64,000 nt of DNA from assembly GCF_002813635.1 (NCBI RefSeq), contig NZ_CP016382.1:558001-622000 (forward strand), written 5' to 3'. Positions 33,689 to 42,908 of this stretch are shown here, one piece after another. The DNA is from Spiribacter roseus (GTDB lineage: Bacteria > Pseudomonadota > Gammaproteobacteria > Nitrococcales > Nitrococcaceae). The position numbers and the translations under genes were made by a program. The notes under the pieces were generated by a model. That model was not told where the DNA came from. It searched no databases and was given only the letters and a program-made list of their open reading frames with translations. Each line of letters starts with the position of its first letter. Positions within the stretch are counted from its first letter, which is position 1.

Positions 33689-35661
33689 GCACTCCTCTGC
33701 TTGCCTTTGAAGATCTGTGTGTGTCGTTCCGTCGCAAGGGGCAGTGGCTTGAGGCGGTCAGCGGCGTGGATCTGGTCATCGGCGTCGGCGAAACGGTCGG
33801 CCTGGTCGGGGAGTCCGGGTGCGGTAAATCGACCCTCGCCATGGCAGCGCTCGGGTATCTACCGGAAAACGCTCGGATACCCCGGGGCCGTGTCCGCCTT
33901 GCGGGCGAGGATCTCGCCGAGCTGACCCCGGCGGCTCTGCAGGATCGACGCGGCAACCAGGTCGCGGTGGTCTACCAGAACCCGGCAACCGCACTTAATC
34001 CCGCACTGACGATCGGCCGCCAGTTGACCGAGATTTTTGAGTACCAGCAGGGACAATCCGTCAAAGAGGCACGGCGCGCAAGCGTTCGCCTGCTCGAGCA
34101 GGTGCGCATCGCCGAGCCGACACAGCTACTCGATGCCTATCCCCATCAGATCTCCGGTGGTATGCAGCAGCGGGTGGTGATTGCGATGGCTCTGGCGGGT
34201 TCGCCGGATCTGCTGGTGCTCGATGAGCCGACAACGGCGCTTGATGCCAGTATCCAGGCGGAGGTTCTCGCGCTGTTCGAGACGCTGCGCGCGGAACTGG
34301 GGCTGGCCATGCTGCTGATCAGCCATGACCTGGCCGTCGTTCGTTCGGTGTGCGATCGAGTGGCCGTGATGTATGCCGGTGAAATCGTTGAGTCGGCACC
34401 GGTCAGGCAGTTGTTCGAGCAACCGCGACATCCGTATACCGCATCGCTGATGGACTGTATCCCGAGGGGTGAGGCGCATTGGCAATCCGGGCGGTTGGCG
34501 TGGATCCCGGGTAATCCGCCGGCTCTGGATGATCGACCCATGGGTTGTGCCTTCGCGCCCCGCTGCCCGATCGCCCGCGATGCCTGTCGGCATCAGGCGA
34601 TTCCGCTGCGCAGGCTTGATCAAACGCATCGCAGCCGCTGTCTTTTCCCGGAGGAAACCGCGCCACCGGGCGGTAACCGGCCGCCCGCCGAGCCCATCAG
34701 GCGATCCATTGGCGGGCCCGTTCTGGCCTGTGAAGACCTGGTGATGGAATACGGCGGCGTTCGCATCCTCGACCGGGTCAGCCTCGATGTGCGCGAGGGG
34801 GAGACGGTGGCGTTGGTGGGTGAATCAGGGAGTGGCAAAAGCACGCTGGCAAGAGGGCTGACGGGACTGACCGAGCCGGTGGCGGGTAAAGCGCTGCTTG
34901 AAGGTCATCCGCTGTCGCCACAGCAGCGCCAACGCGGCCTTAACGCGCGTCGCTCGCTGCAGATGGTGTTCCAGTCCCCCGAGAACACCCTAAATGCGAG
35001 TCACCGCATCGGCCCTGCGCTTGCCCGGGCCATACGGGGGCTGGGTGGACTGAGTCGGGCCGAGGCACGGGCGGCGGTGCCCGACCGATTGCGTCAGGTT
35101 GCGCTGGAAGTCGATACGGCCGACCGTCGCCCCGGGCAGTTGTCCGGCGGGCAGCGCCAACGGATCGCGATTGCCCGCGCCTTCGCCGGGGACCCGCGAG
35201 CGATCATCCTCGATGAGCCCACTTCGGCGCTGGATGTTTCGGTTCAGTCGGCAGTCCTTGATCTGTTGATCGACCTGCAGCAGCGCCGTGGCACCGCCTA
35301 TCTGTTCATCTCCCATGACCTTGCGGTGGTGCGCTATCTCGCCGATCGCATTGCGGTGCTCTACCTCGGTCGCATCATGGAGTCGGGACCCGTGGAAGGG
35401 GTGTTCGAGGGCCCGCGTCATCCGTATACCGACCAGCTGCTGGCCGCGATTCCCGGGGTGGGTGATGGCCCGCCGGTCACTCAGCCGCAACGCGAGAATC
35501 CCGGTGCGGAGGCACGGCCGTCGGGCTGTCCGTTTGCCGCCCGGTGTCCCTATGTGATGCCGCACTGCGCTGAAACGCCGCCCCCGGTCCGTGAACCGTC
35601 ACCGGGTCGGGTGGTGCATTGTCATCTGCCGATCGAGTCGCTACCGGGTGCGGCCCAGTAA
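33685..35661 (+). CDS. Fused double ATPase of the peptide ABC importer (DppD-DppF)
   Basis: A single 658-residue protein with two oligopeptide-type ATPases. First half: Walker A GESGCGKS, signature ISGGMQQRV, Walker B LLVLDEPT, ending in the Zn/FeS-like cysteine cluster GCAFAPRCPIARDAC and HRSRCLF. Second half (from about residue 345): GESGSGKS, LSGGQRQRI, IILDEPT, and CPFAARCPYVMPHC. Fused ABC ATPases of this type are common in peptide or glutathione importers. Coupled by ATGA to the permease gene. It completes the SBP-two permeases-ATPase operon. Confidence 0.93.
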   Translation: MSTPLLAFEDLCVSFRRKGQWLEAVSGVDLVIGVGETVGLVGESGCGKSTLAMAALGYLPENARIPRGRVRLAGEDLAELTPAALQDRRGNQVAVVYQNPATALNPALTIGRQLTEIFEYQQGQSVKEARRASVRLLEQVRIAEPTQLLDAYPHQISGGMQQRVVIAMALAGSPDLLVLDEPTTALDASIQAEVLALFETLRAELGLAMLLISHDLAVVRSVCDRVAVMYAGEIVESAPVRQLFEQPRHPYTASLMDCIPRGEAHWQSGRLAWIPGNPPALDDRPMGCAFAPRCPIARDACRHQAIPLRRLDQTHRSRCLFPEETAPPGGNRPPAEPIRRSIGGPVLACEDLVMEYGGVRILDRVSLDVREGETVALVGESGSGKSTLARGLTGLTEPVAGKALLEGHPLSPQQRQRGLNARRSLQMVFQSPENTLNASHRIGPALARAIRGLGGLSRAEARAAVPDRLRQVALEVDTADRRPGQLSGGQRQRIAIARAFAGDPRAIILDEPTSALDVSVQSAVLDLLIDLQQRRGTAYLFISHDLAVVRYLADRIAVLYLGRIMESGPVEGVFEGPRHPYTDQLLAAIPGVGDGPPVTQPQRENPGAEARPSGCPFAARCPYVMPHCAETPPPVREPSPGRVVHCHLPIESLPGAAQ

Positions 35662-35692
35662 AAAAATCGCCTGACCCTAACGATATCAGGCG
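35660..35692 (-). terminator. Terminator overlapping the end of the DsbA-like gene
   Basis: Stem CGCCTGA (35668-35674) and TCAGGCG (35686-35692) with an 11-base loop; reading leftward it is followed by seven U (A-tract 35660-35666). The upstream arm includes the stop codon of the minus-strand gene. It also lies just at the end of the rightward ATPase gene, for which it has no U-tract. Confidence 0.65.
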
Positions 35693-36354
35693 TGCTCGGG
35701 TGCACGATCGCGGGTCTCATCGGCAATCTCTCGGATCGCATCGACGAGGCTGCTGGCCGGCTGAGCGCCCGAGATCAGATAGCGTCCGTCGATCACGAAA
35801 CCCGGCACGGCACTGACGCCCGCCTGCATGAATCGTTGCTCGGCCGCCCGGACGGTCTCCGCATAGCGATCGGATCGGGCGACCGCCTCCGCCGCTTCAC
35901 CGTCCAGGCCAACCTGCTGCGCCGCCTCGCGCAGGACCACCGGATCTGATGGACGCTTCGCCTCACCGAAGTAGGCATCGAACAGCGCCTGCTGCAGCGC
36001 GGTCTCGCGGCTCTGTTCGGCGGCCCAGGCGAGCACGCGGTGGGCATCGAACGTATTGTGCGCACGTCGCGCCCTCGCACCATCGAAATTCAGCCCCAGG
36101 TCGCTGGCGAGCTTGATCATTTCGCCCTGGGTGCGCTCAACACGCTCGGCATCCTGGCCGTATTTATTGCATAGATGCTCGAGTATCGGCTCACCCTCGG
36201 GCGGCATGTCCGGATTCAGCTCGAACGGCTGCCATGCGAGCTCGACTTCGATCTCGCCGGCGAGCGTCTCCAGCGCGTGTTCAAGGCGTCGGTAGCCAAT
36301 CGCACACCAGGGGCAGGCGATGTCTGAAACCAGATCGATTCGAAGGTTTTGCAT
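35686..36354 (-). CDS. DsbA family oxidoreductase, FrnE type
   Basis: A 222-residue thioredoxin-fold protein with a helical insertion. The active site is CPWC (DIACPWCAIGYRR, about residues 10-22) and the cis-Pro region SAVPGFVIDGRYLISGAQP. Without a signal peptide it is a cytoplasmic disulfide isomerase/oxidase like FrnE (a 2-hydroxychromene-2-carboxylate isomerase relative). I chose the ATG at 36354 with AAGGAGAT upstream; a longer frame starts at 36390. It stands alone with its own terminator. Confidence 0.9.
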   Translation of the reverse strand: MQNLRIDLVSDIACPWCAIGYRRLEHALETLAGEIEVELAWQPFELNPDMPPEGEPILEHLCNKYGQDAERVERTQGEMIKLASDLGLNFDGARARRAHNTFDAHRVLAWAAEQSRETALQQALFDAYFGEAKRPSDPVVLREAAQQVGLDGEAAEAVARSDRYAETVRAAEQRFMQAGVSAVPGFVIDGRYLISGAQPASSLVDAIREIADETRDRAPEHA

Positions 36355-36464
36355 GATCCATCTCCTTAGATGAGTCTGGAATAAGCCCATGAATACTCGG
36401 TATTACTGGCCTGACAGGCTGGCTGATACGCTCCGGCTCCGAACTATTGCAGGAGCAGATCACC

Positions 36465-36962
36465 ATGAGTCGAGCCGACGAGTTTATTGACGCCAACCGA
36501 CAGTACGCCAGCCAGTTCACGCAGGGCGACCTGCCCATGCCCCCCGCGCGTCAGGTGGCCGTGGTGGCCTGCATGGATGCCCGGCTGGATGTCTATCGCC
36601 TGTTGGGTCTTGGTCTCGGCGAGGCGCACGTCATCCGTAATGCCGGCGGCGTCGTCACCGACGATGTGGTGCGCTCGTTGCTTATTTCGCAGCGCCTGCT
36701 AGGGACCACGGAAATCGTCCTGATCCACCACACCGACTGCGGCATGCTGACCTTCAAGGATGATGCGGTCAAAGCCGATGTCGAAAAGGAGACGGGCCAT
36801 CGGCCGGCGTTCGCGCTCGATGCGTTCGACGACCCCTATGCCGATGTTCGCCAGTCGATCCGCCGGTTGAAGGCCGTCCCCTATCTGCCCAATGGCGAGG
36901 CCATCAGTGGATTTGTCTATAACGTCGCTCATGGAACGCTGGAGCCCGTGAGCGAGGCGTAA
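36465..36962 (+). CDS. Beta-class carbonic anhydrase
   Basis: A 165-residue protein of the small beta-carbonic anhydrase group. The zinc site is CMDARLDV (Cys, Asp/Arg dyad) and HTDCGM (His, Cys), with RNAGG between. It interconverts CO2 and bicarbonate in the cytoplasm. The ATG at 36465 has AGGAG 9 bases upstream. At 165 residues it is short compared with plant-type enzymes but matches the bacterial small type. Monocistronic. Confidence 0.9.
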   Translation: MSRADEFIDANRQYASQFTQGDLPMPPARQVAVVACMDARLDVYRLLGLGLGEAHVIRNAGGVVTDDVVRSLLISQRLLGTTEIVLIHHTDCGMLTFKDDAVKADVEKETGHRPAFALDAFDDPYADVRQSIRRLKAVPYLPNGEAISGFVYNVAHGTLEPVSEA

Positions 36963-36982
36963 AATCAATGAGCCACGCGTGA

Positions 36983-37870
36983 TCAGTCATCCGGGGTGCG
37001 GAATCCCCGGCGCAGGGCATCGATCCGCTGAATATGGGCCGGGCCGATCTCGCAGCATCCGCCCACCAGCGTGGCGCCCGCAGCAATCCACTGCTGGACA
37101 TGCCGGGCGTAGGCTTCGGGTGTCAGGCCCTCGCGGGCGGCCAATGACTCAACCGTGCCGCCGGGCCTGAGCTCGGCGGCCGCCTCAAAGCCATTGGCAT
37201 AACCGCCAAACGGCACATCGTGACCGGCGAGTTCGGCCATGGCCTGCGTCAGTGCCTCGGGTGCCGAGCAATTGACCAGAATGGCTTCCGCCCCCTCGGC
37301 GACCACCGCCTGCGCGGCGTCGGCCAGTCGCTCACCGGATCGAAGCCTGCCGCCGTCCGCGTCATCCACCGTAAAGGCGACCCAGACGGCATGGCCGTGC
37401 GCCCTGGCGGCTCGCGTGGCCGCTACCGCCTCGCGGGTCAGTGTCATGGTCTCGGCGATGAAAAGGTCCACGCCCTGCGCCTGGGTCGCGGCGAGGCGCT
37501 CGTAATCGCGCCGGCAGGTGGCGTCATCCGGGACGACGTCCGCGTGGTAGCTCGCCACGAGGGGCGGCAGGCAGCCGGCGATGCGCACCGCCCGACCGCT
37601 GTCACGCCGCGCCCGATGCGCCGCGTCAAGGGCGGCTTGATGCAGGGGCTCGAACCATGTCGGGTCACCGTCCCGGGCAAGACGCAGGGGCGTTGCGGCA
37701 TAGTTATTGGTGATGATGAGGTCCGCCCCGGCATCGATGTAATCGCGGTGGGCGGCGGTGACAAGCGCGGGCTCGTCCATCATGACCTGGGCCGACCACA
37801 GTGCCGAGGCCCGCTTCTGACTGCGCTTGCGCAGTTCCTGTCCCATACCGCCGTCGAGAAGAGTGATCAT
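36983..37870 (-). CDS. Homocysteine S-methyltransferase family protein
   Basis: A 295-residue (beta/alpha)8 enzyme with the zinc-binding cysteines of the betaine-homocysteine/MHT family: VNCSAPEA (about residue 202) and GGCCEIGPAHI near the end. It begins ITLLDGGMGQEL. It would use S-methylmethionine, SAM or betaine to methylate homocysteine to methionine. In a betaine-making halophile, using betaine is possible, but the sequence resembles MmuM-type enzymes more. ATG at 37870; the longer frame to 37957 is a shadow. Confidence 0.85.
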   Translation of the reverse strand: MITLLDGGMGQELRKRSQKRASALWSAQVMMDEPALVTAAHRDYIDAGADLIITNNYAATPLRLARDGDPTWFEPLHQAALDAAHRARRDSGRAVRIAGCLPPLVASYHADVVPDDATCRRDYERLAATQAQGVDLFIAETMTLTREAVAATRAARAHGHAVWVAFTVDDADGGRLRSGERLADAAQAVVAEGAEAILVNCSAPEALTQAMAELAGHDVPFGGYANGFEAAAELRPGGTVESLAAREGLTPEAYARHVQQWIAAGATLVGGCCEIGPAHIQRIDALRRGFRTPDD

Positions 37871-37976
37871 GCCGAGTCCCCGGTGTGGTCGCGCGTTTAG
37901 GTGCCTGCGGCTGAGACAGTGCGGTGGCGCAGAAGTTGAGCCGCGTTCCAGCCGCATTGTCTGCTATCGTCGGGTG

Positions 37977-39029
37977 ATGGGGTTAAACCGCCGTCGTAAT
38001 CTGCTGGCACTGCTCGTGGCGGTGCTGCTCATCCCGGCCATCGGCGCCGCCGACTGTCGCATCGAAGACAGTGGCCTGAGCGCGCTGACAGCGTCGGCTG
38101 ACCGGTTCAAAACGCTACGCACGTTGCATGTGGCGGTGGCGGGTGAGCCGGTGGTTGGCCGAGGTTTTCGTGGGGCGTCGCCGCAGGCGGCCACCAATGT
38201 CAAGTCGGCGTCCAAGACCCTGATGGCGGCGCTGGTCGGCGCGGCGATCCAGCAGGGCGTGATCCGCGGCGTGGACGAACGGGTCGCCGACGCGTTGCCG
38301 GAGGCGATGCCGGCCCAGGCGCCCGAGCCCCTCAGCCAACTCACGCTTGAACATCTGTTGTCCATGCAGGCGGGGCTGGAGCGCACTTCCGGCGAGCATT
38401 ATGGGGCCTGGGTGGCCAGTGACCACTGGGTGAAGGCCGTCCTCGACCAACCCATGAAAGGCGAGCCAGGCGGAGAGATGCGCTACTCCACCGGCAACAC
38501 TCATCTGTTGTCGGCCATTCTCCAGCGGCGTACCGGTACCTCGGCGTACGCGCTCGCCAACCGCTGGCTCGCCCCGGCGGGTGTCCAGGTGACCGACTGG
38601 ATCACCGACCCGCAGGGCGTCGCACTGGGTGGCAATCAGGTGGCCATGCGGCCGGCGGCGCTGCTGTCCCTGGGGGAGCTCTATCGGCGCGGTGGCGTCA
38701 CCGCCGACGGCGAGCGGCTGCTCCCCGAGGGCTGGGTGAGGGCAAGCTGGCAGGTGCGCGGTCGCTCACGCTGGACCAACGATGGGTACGGCTACGGCTG
38801 GTTCATCCGCTCGTTCGCCGGCCATCCCGGTTACTACGGCTGGGGCTATGGCGGGCAGATGCTCTATGTGATCCCCAAGTTGGCCATGACAGTCGTGATC
38901 ACCTCGGACCCCAACAAGCCCTCCGGCCGGACGGGCTATCGGGATGCGCTGCATGGTTTTACCAGTCGGCTGGCAGAGCGTGTGGCGACGCTTCAGAGTG
39001 AGTGCGTGGCGTTAGGGGCGCGTTCCTGA
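37977..39029 (+). CDS. Secreted serine hydrolase, beta-lactamase (class C-like) fold
   Basis: A 350-residue exported protein. The signal peptide (LLALLVAVLLIPAIGAAD) is followed by the beta-lactamase-related fold with S-x-x-K (SASK, about residue 72), Y-x-N-like YSTGN (about 174) and a YGGQ in place of KTG (about 310). It could hydrolyse esters, peptides or an amide bond; beta-lactam resistance is not implied. GTG-ATG tandem start; I use the ATG at 37977. Its last 18 bases overlap the convergent EamA gene. Confidence 0.8.
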   Translation: MGLNRRRNLLALLVAVLLIPAIGAADCRIEDSGLSALTASADRFKTLRTLHVAVAGEPVVGRGFRGASPQAATNVKSASKTLMAALVGAAIQQGVIRGVDERVADALPEAMPAQAPEPLSQLTLEHLLSMQAGLERTSGEHYGAWVASDHWVKAVLDQPMKGEPGGEMRYSTGNTHLLSAILQRRTGTSAYALANRWLAPAGVQVTDWITDPQGVALGGNQVAMRPAALLSLGELYRRGGVTADGERLLPEGWVRASWQVRGRSRWTNDGYGYGWFIRSFAGHPGYYGWGYGGQMLYVIPKLAMTVVITSDPNKPSGRTGYRDALHGFTSRLAERVATLQSECVALGARS

Positions 39030-39941
39030 CCCGCCGCGGCGGCTTCGGCTGGCCAGCAGCAGACCAGCGAGGATGAGGGCGCCGCCAAACACGTGAAACG
39101 CCGCCAGGCGCTCGCCAAGGAATATCCCACCGAGGATCGCCGCAAACACCGGGATGAGGTAGAGGAACAGCGCGGCCGGGGACGCACCGATGGTGCGCAC
39201 GCCATTGTTCCAGAAAGCGTAGGCCAGAAGTCCGGGCCCCACGGCGACGGTGAGGAACACCCAGGCGTTCTGTAGGGTGGGGAGCTGCAGGCCGACCTGA
39301 CTGATTTCGATCAGATAGAACGGCGCAACCACCGGGATCCCCAGTGCAATCTGCACGGTCAGGAAAGCGGTTGCCGTAAGTGGCACGGCCTGACGCCGCA
39401 GCACGACTGAAAAGAGGCTCCACGAGGCCACGGCCGCGAGCATCACGAGATCGCCCGGCAGAAACTCGAGGCGGAGCAGTCGCATGGGCTCGGCCTCGGT
39501 GATGATCGTCAGCAGGCCGAGAAAACCCAGGGCGATACCGAGGCTACGCACTGCATCCAGGCGCTCGCCGAGAGCGAAATGCGCGGCCAGTCCGAGGGCG
39601 ATGGGCAGACTGGCGTTCATCAGTCCGATATTCAGGGCGGTGGTGGTCTGCGCCGCCACATAGAGCAGGGTGTTGAACAACCCCACACTGAATGCCGCGA
39701 GGACAACCATCGCCCGCCAGTGCCGCCTGACAGTGGGCCATTGCCGGATGACCGCCGGCAGGCCGAGCGGGGCGAGAATGATCAGTGCCGTGACCCAGCG
39801 CCAGAAAGCCAGCGAAATGGGTGGGATCTCGCCCACCATGGCGCGGCTCAATACGGCATTGGTGGCCCAGAAAAATGCGGTGCCGGTCAGCCCGGCGCAG
39901 GCAATGAGAACTTGGCGTCGAGAGGGCTTAATCGCGTCCAT
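39012..39941 (-). CDS. EamA/DMT family exporter
   Basis: A 309-residue drug/metabolite transporter with ten hydrophobic segments and the duplicated EamA domain (AFWRWVTALIILAPLG in the first half, PALFLYLIPVFAAILGGIFLGERLAAFHVFGGALIL in the second). It exports small metabolites or amino acids. It is 21 bases downstream of the acetamidase gene, in the same direction as the AcoR-like regulator, so the three may form one operon. Confidence 0.9.
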   Translation of the reverse strand: MDAIKPSRRQVLIACAGLTGTAFFWATNAVLSRAMVGEIPPISLAFWRWVTALIILAPLGLPAVIRQWPTVRRHWRAMVVLAAFSVGLFNTLLYVAAQTTTALNIGLMNASLPIALGLAAHFALGERLDAVRSLGIALGFLGLLTIITEAEPMRLLRLEFLPGDLVMLAAVASWSLFSVVLRRQAVPLTATAFLTVQIALGIPVVAPFYLIEISQVGLQLPTLQNAWVFLTVAVGPGLLAYAFWNNGVRTIGASPAALFLYLIPVFAAILGGIFLGERLAAFHVFGGALILAGLLLASRSRRGGSGTRP

Positions 39942-39962
39942 GGCGGCGGCGATGATAGGACG

Positions 39963-40901
39963 TTATATGTCCTTCGGATAGAGCATGTGGACGCCTTTGT
40001 TGCCGTCGACCACCTGGGTGATGCGTAGGTCGCCCAGCATGCTGGTCATCATGTAAGCCTGACTGCGATCGAGCCCGGTCCGTGTGGTCAGTAGCTGCAC
40101 CATCTGCCGGACCGCCTGCTCCGCCGCCTGATCGAGGCTGGGATGCAGGCCCATGCTGATCCAATGGCTGGGGGTCTCTGCGAAGGGTGCGGATTCAGGG
40201 ATGTCGCGGCGGACCGTCAGACGGAAGCGTCCCTGCAGTGCGGTCTCCAGCGCATCGATGCAGACCTCGCCGTCGCCCTGGCGGCCATGCCCATCGCCGA
40301 CGCTGAACAGCGCGCCGTCGTTGAATACCGGCAGGTAGAGCGTGGTCCCCGGGACCAGGGCCCGGTTATCGATATTGCCGCCAAACGCCGAGGGCACGGG
40401 CGAGGCGAGCCGACCCCACTCCGGCGGTGGCGCGACTGCCATGATGCCAAAGAACGGGTCGAGCGCGATGGACTGTCCCCACGGCAGGGTGGCCTGATTC
40501 CGAACGCGGTCGATGTCGATCAGTATCTGCTGATAGTCGGTGAACTCGGCCGGCAGGATCCCCTTGAGGGGCAGGATCTCGCAGAAGCCCCAGTCCTGGC
40601 GGGGGGTGGCCGCGAGGATGTCGATCTGCAGGCAATCCCCGGGTCGCGCGCCGTCGACGTGGATCGGGCCGGTGAGGTGATGCACGCCTTCACCCCGTTC
40701 CTTGCGCTGCGCCTCGAGCACCGCGCGGTGATCGGGCAGGACGCGCGCCGGGTCGGCGGGCAGGTTTTCGGGCTCACCCGAGAGGGTGTCGATGACGACC
40801 TCGTCGCCCGATTGGACATGCAGGACCGCTGGGCGGGCGGCGTCCAGATAGCCCCAGGCAACTGTATCCGGCGTGGCGGTCAGATGATGGGGGGCGGGCA
40901 T
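39963..40901 (-). CDS. Acetamidase/formamidase family protein
   Basis: A 312-residue member of the FmdA/AmdA family, which hydrolyses formamide or acetamide to ammonia and the acid. Landmarks: HVQSGDEVVIDTLSG, GPIHVDGARPGDCLQIDI, PSAFGGNIDNRALVPGTTLYLPV, and GDGHGRQGDGEVCIDALE (metal-binding Asp, His, Glu). Complete for the family. It starts 18 bases after the stop of the AcoR-like regulator gene and is probably cotranscribed with it. Confidence 0.88.
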   Translation of the reverse strand: MPAPHHLTATPDTVAWGYLDAARPAVLHVQSGDEVVIDTLSGEPENLPADPARVLPDHRAVLEAQRKERGEGVHHLTGPIHVDGARPGDCLQIDILAATPRQDWGFCEILPLKGILPAEFTDYQQILIDIDRVRNQATLPWGQSIALDPFFGIMAVAPPPEWGRLASPVPSAFGGNIDNRALVPGTTLYLPVFNDGALFSVGDGHGRQGDGEVCIDALETALQGRFRLTVRRDIPESAPFAETPSHWISMGLHPSLDQAAEQAVRQMVQLLTTRTGLDRSQAYMMTSMLGDLRITQVVDGNKGVHMLYPKDI

Positions 40902-40919
40902 TCAGGCGCACTCCGGTGG

Positions 40920-42725
40920 CTATTGCAGGTATTTGTAGACGGTGGTGCGGGACAGGCCCAGACGCCGGGCCGCATCCGCGACGTTGCCCTCGCACTGTTC
41001 GACCATGAGGGCGATGGTCTGGCCGTGGACATCCCGCCACTTCAAGCCATTGTCGGTGAGCTGCAGCAACGCCTCACCGATCCGGCCGGCGGAGACCGGC
41101 GAACCGGCGGTGGTGGCAAGATCGGGGAAGTCCTCGACGCTCAGCTCGAATCCCGCCGTGCGCACGCTGGCATGCTGCAGCTGGGATCTGAGTTCGTGCA
41201 GATTGCCCGGCCAGTGATGCCCGTGCAGCGCTTTAAGGGCGGCGGCCGTAAGGCGCAGATCGGGCTGGATCTCCGCCAGGCAGTGTTCGATCAGTTCATC
41301 CAGGTCATCGCGCTCGCGCAGTGGCGGCACGGCGACGCGAAAGCCCGCCAGCCGATAGGCCAGATCGGTGCGCAGTCGTCCCTGGCTGGCTTCCTGGGCG
41401 GGGCCCTCCAGTCCGGTACTGATGAGCAGCACATCGTTGTCCTGCAGCCGCTCGACCAGTCGCAGCAGGGCGGCCTGGGTGGTGGGATCGAATTCGCCGG
41501 GGGCGTCGATGCACAGGGTGCCGCCTTCGAGCATCGCGGGGGTGATCGCCTCGGGCGAGTCGCCGGGGCGCAGGCAGTGCCAGGCGCCCTGACGGCCGGT
41601 GCTGGCGTGGATGAAGCCGGCGAGGGCGGTCTTGCCGGTGCCGGTCTCGCCGTCAATGCTGATGCAGAGGCCACGGTGAGCGGCCTGGGGCAATCCCGTG
41701 AGGCGCTCGGCGAGGACCGGGTCCTCGAGGATTAGTGCGGGGGTCGCCGCCTGCGCGGCGCCGTCAGCGGTGACAGGCCGGGTGGCCACGGGGACCGCCC
41801 GGGCGGACAGGGCGAAACTGGCGCGGTTTGACAGGCAGCGCATCGAGGCGGCGGAGCCGAAGCGGTCGCGCACCCGGACCGTCTCGCCGCGGCCCAGGCG
41901 GCTCGCCAGACTCTCGAGGGGTTCCTCGAAGACCGCTGAAAATGAGCGGCCGATCAGATCGCTCAGCCCAGCCAGAAAAATACCGCCGCGGCGATTGAAC
42001 GCGACGATGCGGTAGTCCCGGTCCAGCACCAGTACCCCGACGCTCAGGGTGTCCAGATATTCCGGGCGGGGGTGGAACAGCAGGATCAGTTGATCCTCGC
42101 AACGCGAGCGGATCAGGCAGTTTTCAATATTGCCGGCGGACATCTGCAGCAGCGCGGCGGTGTGCTCCTGGCGGTGGGCGGCCGTGGTGGAGGCGTCAAG
42201 CAGCCCGGCGATGGCGCCGCGCCCGTCAAAGATCGGCGTGCAGATGCACGAGACCCCGGCGTTGGCACGCAGGTAGTGTTCCTCCCCATAGACGTGCGCG
42301 GGCCGGCCGGTCTTGAGCGCGATACCGAGGGCGTTGGTGCCGCGCACCACCTCGGTCCAGTCCGATCCGGGCACCACCGTATGGGCGGCGGCATTATCGG
42401 CGAACTGATGGTCCACCAGTGTCTGCAGAATCAGACCATCTGAGCTGCCCAGCGCGATCATGAAGTTGGACCCGGCGATCTGGTCGTAGAGCAGCTCGAT
42501 CTCGGGCCGCGCAAAGCGGATGAGGTCGTCGTGGGATTCGCAGGCATCGCGCAGTGCGTCGGCATCAAGATCCGCGAGGCGGGCCGGGCCGAGGGGATCG
42601 AGTCCAAGGTCAACGCAACGCTGCCAGCTCTCGGCGATATCCGGCGGCAGCGACGCGGTGGAGACACGCCCCCGCCGCTCGAGGGATTGCCGGGCCCTCG
42701 AGATCTCCCGCGACTGGATAGCCAT
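40920..42725 (-). CDS. AcoR-like regulator with degenerate AAA+ domain
   Basis: A 601-residue regulator. Order: GAF-like sensor (about 75-205), PAS-like segment (about 220-280), AAA+ domain (about 345-535), Fis-type helix-turn-helix (570-600, ending DAARRLGLSRTTVYKYL). Walker A is intact (GETGTGKT, 359-366), but the GAFTGA loop that contacts sigma-54 is absent, the distance to Walker B is shortened, and the Walker B reads CIDAPG with Ala where the catalytic Glu belongs. It thus looks unable to open sigma-54 promoters and may act on sigma-70, as TyrR and some DhaR/AcoR relatives do. The ATG at 42725 follows GAGGAGG. Operator pairs lie in the divergent gap. Confidence 0.87.
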   Translation of the reverse strand: MAIQSREISRARQSLERRGRVSTASLPPDIAESWQRCVDLGLDPLGPARLADLDADALRDACESHDDLIRFARPEIELLYDQIAGSNFMIALGSSDGLILQTLVDHQFADNAAAHTVVPGSDWTEVVRGTNALGIALKTGRPAHVYGEEHYLRANAGVSCICTPIFDGRGAIAGLLDASTTAAHRQEHTAALLQMSAGNIENCLIRSRCEDQLILLFHPRPEYLDTLSVGVLVLDRDYRIVAFNRRGGIFLAGLSDLIGRSFSAVFEEPLESLASRLGRGETVRVRDRFGSAASMRCLSNRASFALSARAVPVATRPVTADGAAQAATPALILEDPVLAERLTGLPQAAHRGLCISIDGETGTGKTALAGFIHASTGRQGAWHCLRPGDSPEAITPAMLEGGTLCIDAPGEFDPTTQAALLRLVERLQDNDVLLISTGLEGPAQEASQGRLRTDLAYRLAGFRVAVPPLRERDDLDELIEHCLAEIQPDLRLTAAALKALHGHHWPGNLHELRSQLQHASVRTAGFELSVEDFPDLATTAGSPVSAGRIGEALLQLTDNGLKWRDVHGQTIALMVEQCEGNVADAARRLGLSRTTVYKYLQ

Positions 42726-42851
42726 ATTGTCCTCCTCGCGCCGACCCCGATTTTTAGTGAACGCAAAGGCCATGGGGTTCTGGCGTAACGACTTTGAAAT
42801 TACCCCGCTTTACGGGGGCGATCAAGTCATCGCGACCGGAACGCACAGGAG

Positions 42852-42868
42852 TGTCCAGAGATTGGACA
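42852..42868. promoter_or_regulatory. Operator 1, TGTCCA-N5-TGGACA
   Basis: A perfect inverted repeat TGTCCA-GAGAT-TGGACA in the gap between the AcoR-like regulator and the SDR/ABC operon. AcoR-type Fis helix-turn-helix proteins bind TGT...ACA palindromes of this length. The regulator gene begins 127 bases to the left. Confidence 0.7.
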
Positions 42869-42880
42869 GTCGCTTTGGAG

Positions 42881-42897
42881 TGTTCAGTTTTTGGACA
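42881..42897. promoter_or_regulatory. Operator 2, TGTTCA-N5-TGGACA
   Basis: A second copy of the operator with one mismatch, same 5-base spacer, centred 29 bases from the first. It overlaps the -35 region of the rightward promoter whose TATAAT is at 42909-42914. Confidence 0.68.
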
Positions 42898-42908
42898 CAA
42901 AAAACGTT

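Noticed and set aside
40143-41735. 530-codon rightward open frame
   Set aside because: Antisense to the acetamidase and AcoR-like genes; no ribosome binding site or protein motif. High GC makes long antisense frames common.
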